From: Melanopsichium pennsylvanicum
Lineage: Eukaryota; Basidiomycota; Ustilaginomycetes; Ustilaginales
DNA: 64,000 nt
Direction of reading: 5' to 3'
Assembly: GCA_900208305.1 (NCBI GenBank)
Contig: OAPG01000001.1
Location: 124,001 to 188,000, forward strand
The translations under genes were made by a program, and so were the position numbers. Below, in pieces: positions 21,769-33,449 of the stretch (position 1 is its first letter; each line of letters starts with the position of its first letter). Under the pieces are notes generated by a model, which was not told the DNA's origin, searched no databases, and worked only from the letters and a program-made list of their open reading frames with translations.

Positions 21769-22336
21769 GCGAAGGAGTTCAAGCGGAGAAGAACGGTAGG
21801 AGAGCGCGCCCGATTTGAACGTTTCGTGTCCCAACATCACGTCCTGTAATTTGTACTCTGCATACCTTTTCTTGGGATTCATCACACACACTTCTCTGAA
21901 CTAGAATCACAGGAAATCCTACCCAGGGGTTGCTACGAAGTATTTGGAATCGAACCTTGAGCCCGCAATCACGTGAATGCGTCGTGAGATGTCAAGGATG
22001 GGGTGAAGATCAGAGATGAACCCGATAGTTCGAATCCGTATCAGGAGAAAAAGATCGAATCGGGACCTCCACTTCAAATGTGCGTGGTGTTTGTGTCTTA
22101 GTCAGCGTGCCATGGGGGGCCGCTCGTAGCTGTCAACGGCCCATTCTTCCAGCTCCGCAATCGTCACAAGACGTTAGACGTGGCTATCATTCCAAATCCT
22201 TGTCTATTTCGCTTTGCTGGCTCCAATACCACCGCACAAGGCCTCTATCGTTGAGTTCGACCCAGCCTTATTTTTGCAACCGCAGAAATCTCGTTCATTT
22301 CCAACTCAACTATAAAAGATCAGAAAGATCGCAAGA
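21769..22336. other. Intergenic between permease and RCF1
   Basis: It holds the 3' UTR of the permease and the RCF1 promoter. No coding or RNA gene was seen. Confidence 0.45.
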
Positions 22337-23170
22337 ATGTCGGGCATGCCCAGCGCAGACCTCTCAACAGAGCAACAGCAACCTGGTGGCCCAGCCAACG
22401 GTTCCTCTCCATCCGGGGACGAATATGTCTCAGCCTTCGCTGGCGAGGGTGCGCTAGGATCCCAAATGCCGGAAGCACCAAAAGACAAGTTTTTCAAGAA
22501 GATGCGTGAGCAGCCGCTTGTACCCATCGGTAAGTAACGCCGAACGTAGACTGCCCCCAATTCGTGCTTCCGACGTTTCTCACAATGGGCTGACACTTCT
22601 TTCCCATGTGTGTGTTTCAAATACTTACGACGTTCAAACATACATGCCGTATTATCTGGTCCCTATCGAACTCGCGCACACGATCCTCTCGTTTCGATTC
22701 CAGGCTCCCTGCTCACCTGCGGAGCACTCATCGTGGCATCGAACCATCTTCGCACTGGAAATCGGGATCAATTCAACAAGGCTCTTCGATGGCGTGTCGG
22801 GTTTCAGGGTCTCACCGTGCTCGCAGCTCTCGCTGGTTCGTTCTACTACGGTCAAAAAGCAGCAGCCTCTGTTCCAGCTCCACCAGCCACTCCTACCGAT
22901 GCGCCACTGCAACATGGCACCGTGACAACGCTACCAGGTCGGGGTCCGACAGTTTGGCAGCAACAACGAGCGGAAGAGAGAGCGGCCAAGGAAAAGAGCA
23001 GATTCGAAGGTAGAGTAGGTCAGGCACTCGACAGGGAAATCAATGATGATCGACGTTTGGAAGAAGCCCTTCTGGGAAAGGAAGAGGATCTGGAGCAGCT
23101 CAAGAAAAAGAGAAGAGCGGAGAACAGAGAGCGCCCAATCATTGGACAAGATGCAAGGAGACAGGTATGA
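22337..23170 (+). CDS. RCF1: Respiratory supercomplex factor 1, HIG1 domain
   Basis: Exon 1 is 22337-22529 and exon 2 is 22704-23170; the 174-nt intron has a GTAAGT donor and a CAG acceptor and splits a Gly codon. The product has 219 residues. The HIG1 domain begins with KMREQPLVPIGSLLTCGALI and continues through two spans with NRDQFNKALRWRVGFQGLTV, the signature of Rcf1. A glutamate/lysine-rich coiled C-terminus follows. Rcf1 sits in the mitochondrial inner membrane, associates with cytochrome oxidase and stabilises III-IV supercomplexes. The protein is somewhat longer than yeast Rcf1 (159 residues) owing to the N-terminal and C-terminal extensions. It converges on the transcription-factor-like gene. 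Confidence 0.9.
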
Positions 23171-23673
23171 GCGACCATCAGCAAGGTAGGAAGGAACGAA
23201 GGACATCTCGCAACAGAGTATAACTCATTAATGTAAGGCAGCTTCATCCATTAATCAGAGGCGCGTTAATGCCTAATCATGTAGCTCCGCAATGCATCAA
23301 CGTCACCCATATCTCTTTCTCGCTGTTCGTACCCGCTTCTGCGCATCCAATATCTCCTCTCAGCACTTTCACCAGGCGAGAAGCGAATGATGGAAATTTT
23401 GCGCCCTCACGAGACTCAGCCAAAAGAAAATTCACCAGAGTGGAGAGAGGGTCTTCATCCAAAGCAAGGAAGCGTCAAGATGCAGCGGCAGCAACTCGAC
23501 ATTCTCCCACTCATCATTGAACTTTAGCTTCTCCCATCACATCAGATTCTGGCGTCAGAGCGTTGGTATCACGGATTCATGGTCCAATTACCAAGAATAA
23601 GGTATGACTAGATAAACAACTACGACCAAAGTGCAAAAGAAAGTGAACAGCGGAAGCCGGCTCAGCCGACATT

Positions 23674-26058
23674 CTAGTGGCTCACCACGTTTTTGAGAAA
23701 CCGATCGAGGCGTTCCATTACCGACTGAGCGGCCCTGGTGATGGTTTGTCGAGTTGCTCCCAATTTCTAGTTCGACACCTCTCTCACCAATCATTTCGTC
23801 GCTCTCCTCACTCTAGATTTGCTCGAAACAGAACCTGCCATCCCCAATCCTGCCTTGTGGCAAACTGACAATTAGCACAATTCTTGATGATACCCAAAGC
23901 CTCCCTATAGGTTTCACTCAGGCTCAATGCTTCTCCTGTACCCGCGCTTCCCCAAGACTTCTTCCGGGTCCTCTAGCAAATCCAGCGTGCTCAAAGCGAT
24001 ACGCAACGGTTGATATGGACGCAAGAGTGGCAAAGAATGAGCCGGGGAGATGAGATTGTGATGGAGACAAACTATCCAAAAGGTTGTTCGAATTATCTGG
24101 CGTGCGAGGTCAACGAGGATTGGGTCTGCGGAGCCAAAGGAAGAAAACGACGCTAGCGAGTCGTGGATCCGCACCGCCGATTCTGGAGCAAGGGTTTGGC
24201 AATTGACCGGAGAAGCGCAGCGAATGTCTCAGCACGGGATGAGGTCTCAGTAGCAATAAAGGAGATCATCGCGGACAGAGTTGGATCCTAGGTGAGTGAG
24301 GGAGCTGAGCTGTTCCACATTGCTTCAATGTCTCTTGGCGGGACTCAAGTCGGAAGAAGACTCCTCATCAGACTTTACACGCTTGCGAAAAGCACCAAAG
24401 GAAGAGGGGGAAGAAGCTTCCATCTGACAAACGTAACTTGCTTTCTCCTTAGCCCACCATCTCTCAGCTCTCACTAGCAAACACCTCACTTTGACCGCTT
24501 CCGACACCTCCTTGCCATCCTCCACATCCTCCATCTTGACCTGATCCAGACCTAGGATCTTGGCTAGCGTGATTGCTTCGCAGAAGCGGAAGAAGCTTGC
24601 ATCTCTCCACGCGCTAAATCGTTCTGCATCTCCACCGTCGAGATTGTACAGTGCAATACTGAGGAAAAAGCTAGTTAGAACCGTTTCGAGTGTAGGAGCT
24701 TGACCAAAAGCTATCCCGCCTCCGTTGGTTGACAATCGAATCAAAAGGATGTGTTCGATCAATCCAGTCGACTCGCTGAACTTGTCTTGTGAACCAGATC
24801 GATTGTCTTGTGAAATTGTTGGCATGACAAGAATTCGATCCGATTCGGATGCCGAGTCGACGCTTGCGTTCCTTGAAGATGAACAGGTTGGGGGCAGAGT
24901 GAGTCCGAGCAACCCGAGCAGAGAGATGGACAAGGTCAGGGCGGCAAAGTTCGGATCTTGATCATGAATCTTGCTCCCGAGCTTTGTGTAGATATAGGCT
25001 CGAGGAACAATGCCGGGACAAAGTCGCTCGTACAAGTTTTCGTAGAAGAGCGCTGTGCGTTTAGTCAGAGTCATGGTGTTTAGTGGGTCCGAGGCGACAA
25101 CTTCTCTCCTCCGCCTCATGTTTCGCTCTGGCGTGGCTCGTGATGCCTTAGCATACTCATCGCTTTGCCTTGCTTTCATGGGAATGAGTGGAGCAGTGAG
25201 AGTGCTGAAACTATTCCTTCTACTTCCGTCTGCTTCTAAAAGACCGAGAGAACCGAGAATGTGACCCGCCCAAAGCTTCTGCTTGACTTCCTTATGCGAT
25301 GGCAGAGCTTGACCCAACAATTCGAACTGGGTTGACCCTGGCGCTCCTCGTTGTTGCGGGTCCCAATCCAATTCCTCTGCCAAGATCCCGAGCAAGTCGA
25401 GGCCTGCTGTCGTTGCGACTCCTGTTATGGTGTTATTGCTCTCGCTCAAAGTGGTAGACACGGAGCTAAAGGATGACTTTGAAGAAGGTGATGTGGAAGA
25501 AGGTGCGTAGGAGCCAATCGGGTCGAAGTGAGTAGAGTTCGGTAGGATTGACGAAGGTAAATCGGACGAGGTAAGAGAGAGCAGCTCTGAGTAGACCGAG
25601 TGAGTCGATGACTTGAGGGTCTGGGAGTCGAGCAAAGTGCGACAGGACGAGCCGAAGGCAAGGAGGTTTGGTGAGTCAGGTGAGATGTGAAGCCCTTGGT
25701 GTGGGTGCGACTGGTGCAGACACGGATGGGGGCGTTGGGGGCTTTGAGTTTCAGGGCAGTGATGGAATGACCCGTTGATGAGAGACTTATGTGAGGTTCG
25801 CGGCGACCGGGGTCGTCGATATTGAGTTTTGTGCAATTGCGATGCGTGTCTTTCGCCACAGTGATGGTGATCAGGATCCGAACGAGATGCGTCAGAAATG
25901 ATGTTGATGGACGAGCGAGCTCGCTGACGTTGATATCGAGTCGAACCAGAAGAGGAGGCGACAGAAGACGTTGGTAACTTCGGCGAAGTCGAACGAGACG
26001 TTTGCTGACACCAAGCCAAAGCTTCTGTTGTATGATGTCCTGTTGCAGTAGGGGCCAT
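23674..26058 (-). CDS. Fungal transcription-factor-like protein (middle homology region), frame broken in 3' part
   Basis: A 577-codon open frame (26058-24325) has a Ser/His-rich N-terminus and, from about residue 225, a globular region (LLGILAEELDWDPQQRG, then further helices) resembling the middle homology region of fungal Zn2Cys6 regulators. No Cys6 cluster is visible in any frame upstream. A likely intron (24378-24288, GTAAAG to CTAG) extends the frame by 44 residues to a stop at 24153. Beyond this, protein-like sequence continues in other frames: DSLASFSSFGSADPILVDLA and onwards to 23914, then EALSLSETYREALGIIKNC, then VMERLDRFLKNVVSH to a stop at 23674. At least three frame changes are needed, so the gene is either decayed, more heavily spliced than I can see, or affected by sequence errors. 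Confidence 0.55.
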
Positions 26059-28704
26059 ATTCCAAATGAGATTGTCGCTGTGATATACTAAGATGTGGCG
26101 TCGTGGATGATGGCATTATCAGCTTTGATTGCGATGATGGCGATGATGAACGTGGTAGTCCAAGGGTTGTGAAACAGACGACATGTAAGCTCAGGCGATG
26201 AGAAAGGCGGAGGAGACGCAGTGACATCAGTGCTGAAACGAGGACGGAGAGAACGATTGCTGATAGGCGCAGAGTGTAAACGATTTCAATGAATCAGCTC
26301 AAGCTGATTCAATTTGCGGCCAGAGTTCGGGAGTGGTACTGTATGAAGGCCAGCTCAGCTGTACAGTGCTTGTGATACTTTGTCGGAGGAACTAGAGGCT
26401 CAAACTAAAGGTGTGTGAAAGAGAAAACAAGAGAGGACAGAGCGGCCTCTGAACTGTAGACCTCGAAGTCGAGCCTGGTATGAATGCAAGGATGGTAGAT
26501 CGGAGCGGACGAATAGCAAAGTATGGCGAGAAGAAATGTAACGACCGAGGTTGTCGTATCTAGGGTGACAGGATGCGAAAAGAAGGACCGGATCGATGTA
26601 ACTGAGTGGGGAAGACATGAAGAGGAAGACATTCATCGTGCATCCGACATGTTAGGGGGAGGAAGGGTGCAAACTTAAACCCCGCCTTTCTACTCAGCAA
26701 CAGCGAAGCAAGCCCGGTAGGTATAAAGCGCCTTGACGTTACCGGCCAATTCTCGAAGGTACCAAGCAAGCATCATTCACCAATCACCCACTACAGCCTC
26801 TGAGGCTCGATTGAATTGTCATCACTTGTTCTCACACAATCTAGCACAGCGTTGCTTGAGCTAATCCTTTAGCCATGATGTATTCAGGGACACAAGATAG
26901 TGGAATATATATTGGTCGCACTTGAGGTTAAGATAGGGCAGCACCAAGCGAGAAACACAGGACGACCGAGATTGGAGCAAATTCGGAGCAGATTCGGAGC
27001 AGATTCGGAGCAGAGTCCACGCATCGGTTCAGACTCCGAACAAAATTGGAAGGAAAGATAAAAAAATTAAAAAATTAAAAATTAAAAATTAAAGATTGGC
27101 AGTTTAAGAGGCGCAGCACAATGCGATGCCGACATCTCGTTCTCTAGCAGCCAACAAATCGCGGGGCTGTCGGCTATTTAAAAAATGTCGGAGTGATCGA
27201 TAAAAAAAAAAGTCTAAAACGTTTTGGTCAAGATTCAATTGCTATTGTTGTAATTAATTTTAATACTGTAAATTTATATTATAAGCCAGCCGTCATCCCT
27301 ATTTCGAATACTTGACAAATGTAAGCGTCATCACTGTGTCCATTGACAATCACACAGGCGATCTTACTGTAGATGGACGTGGGATGTCAAGAGACCAAAG
27401 AATCAAGATGAACGCGCGCTGACATTCATCCTCGCTGCTACCTCGGTGAAGTCCGGCACATGCCCTGATCCCGCAAATATCGCCCACTTCGACTCAACCA
27501 TCCTATGGTGGATGTCTATTCTCCTGTGCGGCTACCGTACACCATGATCAAAACTCAGCCCTTGCCCGACGCTAAGCAAGGTCCTGTATATCTCCCCGCT
27601 TTCGTCCAACGTCGTCCAACGTCGACTTGTGTCCGACTTTCCGAACCGCTCACCTAGAACACCCGCACCGGCGACTTTCCGAAATTCCCATCCAAAATTA
27701 GTTTGGCCCCAGTCTTCCCTTGCTTCCCAGGTACAACTACTGGCAACCGGTCGCACAAGAATGTCGACTCCTATAACGGCAAATTTCCTTGATATACATC
27801 ACTGCCTGGCAATCTTTGTTTGTATTTGCCGATGCATGGCTAAGCGCAATGCATCTTTTGGTCCTCCTGATGATTCTGTGTAATGCCGAGCAGATAATGC
27901 AACAGGCTCAAGCTCGACCATATTTATCCGACTGAGTATTCGTTTGAGCGATTGTGTCGGTTCACCCGACCCTGTTCCGCCTGCTTTCAAGTCACATTTC
28001 ATTGCTTGTTCAATCACGAAGAAATGGCAACCAAATCATCACAAGCTTTTTGATAAGGTAGAAAATCCTCGGCCACCATAATTTCAAAATTCACCGGTCA
28101 GGCAAAGACGCTCAATGCGTCTCAATGTCGGGCGATATCGCAAGCAGCAAGCCCCGCTTCATAAGGCGCACTATCATCACATGTCACACAGCTTCCTCAG
28201 CATGGAGGTGGGTCAAAAGTGGATGGGTCCGAAAGGCGACCGAAATCAGAATCAGGGCGAGGCGGAGTTACAACCCAGAAAAGCGCTCGCCCACCAATCA
28301 GCTGCGTTTTCAAAAAAAATAAATAAAAATTGACCGGCGTTCTAGAAAATCACTCGTGAAGCTCGGCTTCGGCCAGTCACACCACGTTGCACTCTGTATT
28401 TTATAAATGACGATGCCGCTGCGGTGCTCATTGGGTGATTGTTGTACAGTATTCCGCCGAGGTCCATCCGAAGAGAAAAAAGCTTTGAGCGTTGCAAATG
28501 AATGATGCCGGATTTTAACGGTAAAGTAAAGCAGCGGACTTTGGAACAACAAAGAGGCCAAAGTGCCCTATTTCACAAAGCTCAATTGGCGATTGGGATG
28601 ATGACAGATAAGCGAGCATCTAACCAAAAAAAAACATCACGATGTGAATACCCAGTTGAATCGGATCTGCATTGGCTTTCGGAAATGCAGAGGCGTTGAA
28701 GGAT
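26059..28704. other. Long intergenic region with simple repeats
   Basis: This 2.6 kb holds the 5' flank of the transcription-factor-like gene and the 3' flank of the Dal5-type permease. An AT-rich patch of A-runs and ATTAAA units lies at 27058-27100 and another at 27240-27280. Four TACWGTA heptamers (26337, 27264, 27365, 28444) occur. No ORF is convincing. Confidence 0.45.
26981..27013. repeat. 11-bp tandem repeat
   Basis: Three exact copies of ATTCGGAGCAG follow one degenerate copy (ATTGGAGCAA) immediately upstream. It is a minisatellite-like array in intergenic DNA. Confidence 0.8.
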
Positions 28705-30502
28705 TCACCAGTTGTAGAGGAAGTAAATGTTCTTGTTGTCCGTCATCTGCAGAACGACAAAGGATGAAGAGAGATCAATCATCGGTGTTTGATCAGTCTT
28801 TGGCTCAACACGTTGGCCATCTTTTGACAGGTGGTGGATTGAGACTTACATCTAGTTCGCCATTGATCTTGCTCTTGAGTAATCTCTCCTCTTCACTTAC
28901 GCCCATCTCAGAGAGCACCTTTCTGCGTCTTCTGTTCTCCGCGATGAGGTATAGTAGCCAAGAAACGCAGAGTATAAAAACGAGTGCCAGCATCGAGGCG
29001 ACGACGATGAGCCCGCGGATATAGCGTGGCGCATCTGACGCTCGGAAGACTTGCGGACCGATCATGTTCTACGCCCGGAATGTATCAAAAGCCAGCAAAG
29101 AGATTCATCAGTATAAGCACTACAAACTCGTATCCAAGGCTTGGAACACGAGGAAAAAGGAGACACTTACGCCAACGCAATAGCCCATAAAGCAAAGTGT
29201 AGTAACAACAGTCTTCTTTGTCCTTCCACCAATGATACTTGGCATCAATGCCCACATTAAAAAGCTCTGCAAAGCATACAAGATGCTCATCAAGTACACT
29301 CCGTACCTTGTCCATTTGTTCTCCGGCTTGTTTGGTAGGGTTCCCGCCGTCAGAACTGCTACGAATGCGGGGATCACCGTGAAGCACATGAAGAAGAACC
29401 TTGTCCTCGGGAATTTGTGAATGACGAAAGCGGCAAAGAGAATCCAGAACAAGCTCAACGCTAAGCTCGGAAGCTGATAAAGGATGGTTTCCAACGGCGT
29501 AAAGTCAAAAGACTTATAAATGAGACTTTGAAACGTCGTAATACCTCCGTTCGGGATACAGCAAGTGACGTTGATAAAGAAGATAAAGTACGTCGTCGGG
29601 TCGGTCAAGGCATCTTTCACCTGGTCCCATTTCCAAGCACGAACCTCACCCGTTCCCGTTCCGTTGTCGACGATTCTTGCATGGGCTAGCTTTCGCTCTT
29701 CTTCGTTGAGCCACCATGCATTTTTTGGAAGTCGGAGGAAAATCGAAGTCATCATGCCCGTTAAAATGGTAAGGCCGCCGAGAAAGAAGTTGATAACTCT
29801 CCAGCCGCTGATGTTGCCATCATCATGTGCTCTCTTTGCGATGAAATAGATCACCACCGAGACCCATAGAGAGAATCCGCTGTTCATCGCAAAGTAGAGT
29901 AGCTGTCGAGCGTTCTGTTCTGACCTCTTATACCAACTTGCTACGATGAGGGAAAAGGCAGGCGTGACAACTCCTTCCAAGGCACCCATTATAAATCGGA
30001 CAGCCATGAGTTGGGCAAAGGTGTTGCACAATCCCAACGTGATCAGCACCACTCCCCATACGATGACCATCCCTGAGACAACGTAAGCCGCATCCACACG
30101 TTGCATCCCGTAATTCATCAAAGGCTGGAAGATAAAGTAGCCTAAATAGTAGATTGTCGTCAACCAAGAGTACTCCTGGCCTTTCAGGTGTGTATCCGTT
30201 TTCAGGCCAAAGAGCACACCATTGGCCAGCGACACTTTGTCAGCGTACTGAAGACCATAGATGGCGAGCAAGCAGGGTACTGTATAGCGATCGATCTTGC
30301 GACGAAGCTTGACACTTTGTTCATCCGAGATATGATTCGAGGCTTCGATGACCTCTTCGATCTTGGCAAGCTTGGTAACGTTGTTGCTGTCGTCGAGTTC
30401 GGTGACAGCGTACGTTTGGAGGTTGTCCTTCTCACTGTGAGATTTGACAGACTCTTCGCCATAGTGTTGGAGGGAGCTGATGCTCGCTTTGCTGCTGTTC
30501 AT
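28705..30502 (-). CDS. MFS permease of the Dal5/ACS (allantoate) family
   Basis: Three exons (30502-29171, 29068-28850, 28746-28705) with GTAAGT donors and TAG/CAG acceptors, all phase 0, give 530 residues. Motifs typical of the anion:cation symporter family are LRRKIDRYTVPCLLAIYGLQ, YADKVSLANG, RFIMGALEG, and after the first intron NMIGPQVFRASDAPRY; the final exon encodes only 13 residues ending NIYFLYNW, as in other Dal5-type proteins. About twelve spans are predicted. Members import carboxylates such as allantoate, nicotinate, pantothenate or biotin precursors; the substrate cannot be told from sequence. A TACTGTA heptamer lies in exon 1 at 30278. Confidence 0.88.
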
Positions 30503-32111
30503 CGTAGGAAGCTGCTGATGGATTTCGATCTGAGTTCCTCAATTGGTCTAGCTCAAAGAGCTAAGATGAGGCAAACGGGCAGGCTGGGAACGTCTGGACG
30601 GAGGTGAGTTTAAGATAGAGTTGTTGCAATTTAGGATGAGGAAGCAGACTGGGAAGGAGCTGAGGTCTGCAGATGACTAGAAGATGGCATTGTGGTGATG
30701 CGTACATATACCCTGTTGAGCGCTGACCCGAAGATCCTTCAATGTATCTGCAGGGACCACCTTTACCCCCCACACCGAGGCCAAACATGCAGATTCGGCA
30801 ACGAATCCAGTGCCAAGGCAGCTAAATGATACACATGTGTAAATTTTCCTTATCACTACAATCTTTGGTGCGATCTCTCAGCAATGAGCGCAAGATGATG
30901 GGTGTAGAGGCAGTCACAAGACACGAAGATACGCCACGAGGGAATGCAGGGCTCGCCGTGCAATTTTCGACGCTGAATGAGGTGAAACGATCGTGGCAAA
31001 AACAACATCTTTTTCGCTTCTCACAAGGTAGGGGCAACATTGAATCCCATAGCTCCTCAAACTTGGCGCAGATAGATGCTTTCGCGAGGGTCCTTATCAC
31101 AGTGATCCAGCGAACTGTGGTCCATGCAGCTAGAAGCAAGGTCCGCGTGTCAAGGCGGAGTTGAACTTTCAAGCCGCTGTTCAAGTCGAAGAGTCGCAGA
31201 CCATCACATGAAACTGGAGTTCCTCAATTGGCATGCCTCAGCGGCGCAGAGCGATGAATTGCCGTACGACGACATGCCAAAGAGCGCTTAGGAGAGTTGC
31301 TTTGCCAAAAAAAAAAAAGCGGTGAAGATACGGTAGATACGGTATCGGCCTAATTCGCGGCAAGTTTGGTGCGTCAGACGCCTGACAACAATGTGGGGAA
31401 ATGTCGACCTCGCATAGCTCAACAAGCTTTCGGCGGCTATTACGGCATCCGGCCACACTTTCCGATACACCGGAGGAAAAGGAGACATCCTGCTTGCCGC
31501 GGCCCACTTCCCGCTATCATACAATATCGAAAATGTTTACTGAGACCGCGACTTGACTCGCGTTCCTTATGGTCACGGAAGGTGTCATTTCGACTGCGCA
31601 CCAGGTCAGGTGATGACGTGGTAGAAAACTCGTGAAATGCCTGCATTCTTGAAAAGGAGAACGAATAAATCTTGGGCGTGCGACTTATCCGATAGGGCAA
31701 TTTTAAACAGAACCATCCGCTTTCGCCGTGAGTGATACTGGGAAAGCTAGCTGCCAATGCATTGCTATCGCACGTGGTGCTCTTCTGCTAAGCATTGATA
31801 GGCTGAAGGCCGGCTCGTGATATCAGAGCTCGAATTTCTCGCCAGACTTCCAACAGTATCTTGCTGCAACGCGCATGAGATAGGCATCGGCCTCACGTTC
31901 ACCTCACAAACTTACGCAGCCCGACTTCACCACACGCGATAAGCGAAGACCGAGCTGAAAAGGCTCAGCGTGCTTCTGCTGGCGCTAAGGCCAAGCTTAA
32001 AAAGGTACGAGACGATTGAGCTCAATGCAAGCACCTTCATCTATCAACAGTCCTGACATGCTATCTTATCGTCTTGCTTGTTCATTGCGTTTGCAATACG
32101 TCGGGTGCTAC
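30503..32111. other. Intergenic, no gene seen
   Basis: This is the promoter side of the Dal5-type permease and the 3' flank of TUM1. Short ORFs lie on both strands around 30826-31184, but neither has recognisable features. A run of twelve A lies at 31307-31318, on the far side of several unremarkable short frames. Confidence 0.45.
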
Positions 32112-33245
32112 TCACTCGCTCTTATCGATAGGCACTCCCTCGTTCTCCCGTGAAGCCCAACCCATCCAACTCTCATCGTAGATACTGCTTTGAACCCCAA
32201 TCTCCTGCAACGCCAGCCAAATAGCTCCTGCTGTCATACCAGAGCCACAAGTATTGGTCGCTGCAAGCTCGCCTCCGCTCGAAGCTTGTCTCAACTTGTC
32301 CAGTGACTCTGTACCACCCACTGCGTCGCTAAGCGTTCTCCAAAGCTCAATCTGGTCTTTGAGCACGCTATATTGGTTTCCGTCCTTATCTGTTTCACTC
32401 TTGAGTAGTGTGGGAAAAGGAAGGGAGAGACTGTTTGGAATGTGCCCAGAAGACAGACCTGCTCGGGGTTCTGGGTCTTTACCGTCATATCTTCCTTTGG
32501 GTCGAGCGTCGAACACGGTTTGACCACGAGGACCCATTTTGGCATTGGCTACCATCTCTTCAAACGAGCGAATGATGCCGTCTTCTAGGAGTGGTTCCGG
32601 ATAGGATGTTTTGGACACGGATGACGGTTCGCCTATCTCTGTGTGGAAGCCATTATTGATCCATGCAGGCAAGCCACCGTTGAGAACGGAAACATTCGAG
32701 TGACCGAATGCTTTGAACGTGAACGCAGTTCGCGGTGCAGAAAAAACACCATGCGTGTCGTATACTACGACATGTGTTTCCGGCTCAATACCATGCTCTG
32801 AAGCCGCTTTGGCGAAAGTAGCTGGACTTGGCATCATATGAGGCAAGTTCCTGACGCTCTCTCCGACAGTTGCAATCTTGTCAACGTCCCAGAATAGCGC
32901 CTTTGGCAGACGGGGTCCCGCCTTGAACTCTTCGAATGCATCGCGCGGGGGATTTAAATTGGGCATGAACCATGTGGCGTCCAGGATCCGAAGCTTGTCG
33001 CTGTCTTCTTTGTTCTTCTCAATGAGGGATGCGAGAGCCTTCGGTGCAATGACCAAAGGCACGGTTGCCGGACGAACCGTTTTGCTCATGTTTCGAACAC
33101 TGCCGTTCCTGATGATGCGGGATCCGAGACTCGCAATTCTTCCCGGCAGCATGGCTTGTTGATACACGGTGAGAGGAAAGTGGCGGGTGGTTGAAAGAAA
33201 GGCATCCGTTGTGCGAGCAGGTGGACCGAGTTTTTCTATCGGCAA
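32112..33245 (-). CDS. TUM1: 3-mercaptopyruvate / thiosulfate sulfurtransferase (two rhodanese domains)
   Basis: The enzyme transfers sulfur from 3-mercaptopyruvate and, as Tum1, feeds tRNA thiolation (with Nfs1 and Uba4/Urm1). The N-terminal rhodanese domain contains LRILDATWFMPNLNPPRDAF and HVVVYDTHGVFSAPRTAFTF. The catalytic second domain holds the active-site loop CGSGMTA with Cys333, matching the mercaptopyruvate form (CG[SV]G[VM]TA) rather than the CRxGxT of rhodanese. The 377 residues include an N-terminal extension rich in Arg and Ser; later Mets at residues 32 (MLPGRIASLG) and 53 (MSKTVR) could serve as mitochondrial and cytosolic starts. One exon. Confidence 0.9.
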   Translation of the reverse strand: MPIEKLGPPARTTDAFLSTTRHFPLTVYQQAMLPGRIASLGSRIIRNGSVRNMSKTVRPATVPLVIAPKALASLIEKNKEDSDKLRILDATWFMPNLNPPRDAFEEFKAGPRLPKALFWDVDKIATVGESVRNLPHMMPSPATFAKAASEHGIEPETHVVVYDTHGVFSAPRTAFTFKAFGHSNVSVLNGGLPAWINNGFHTEIGEPSSVSKTSYPEPLLEDGIIRSFEEMVANAKMGPRGQTVFDARPKGRYDGKDPEPRAGLSSGHIPNSLSLPFPTLLKSETDKDGNQYSVLKDQIELWRTLSDAVGGTESLDKLRQASSGGELAATNTCGSGMTAGAIWLALQEIGVQSSIYDESWMGWASRENEGVPIDKSE

Positions 33246-33449
33246 CTTCCGTGCATGCTTGGCCTAAGCATATCTTCGGGAAGATGTGGAGGTACATTCT
33301 CATTTCGCACGAGAGCTGAACGCATTTTTCCTAAACTCAGTGCGAGCTACTGTAGCCGAAGGTGTAGCGCTTACGGGCGCCAATCGATAAATACAGTACA
33401 CGCGTGACGAGACTCCAAGCCTGGCGAGAATTAATTTCCTTCGGAATCA

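Noticed and set aside
21945..21990. Possible tRNA T-arm (GGTTCGATTCC on the minus strand)
   Set aside because: No matching acceptor, D or anticodon arms around it.
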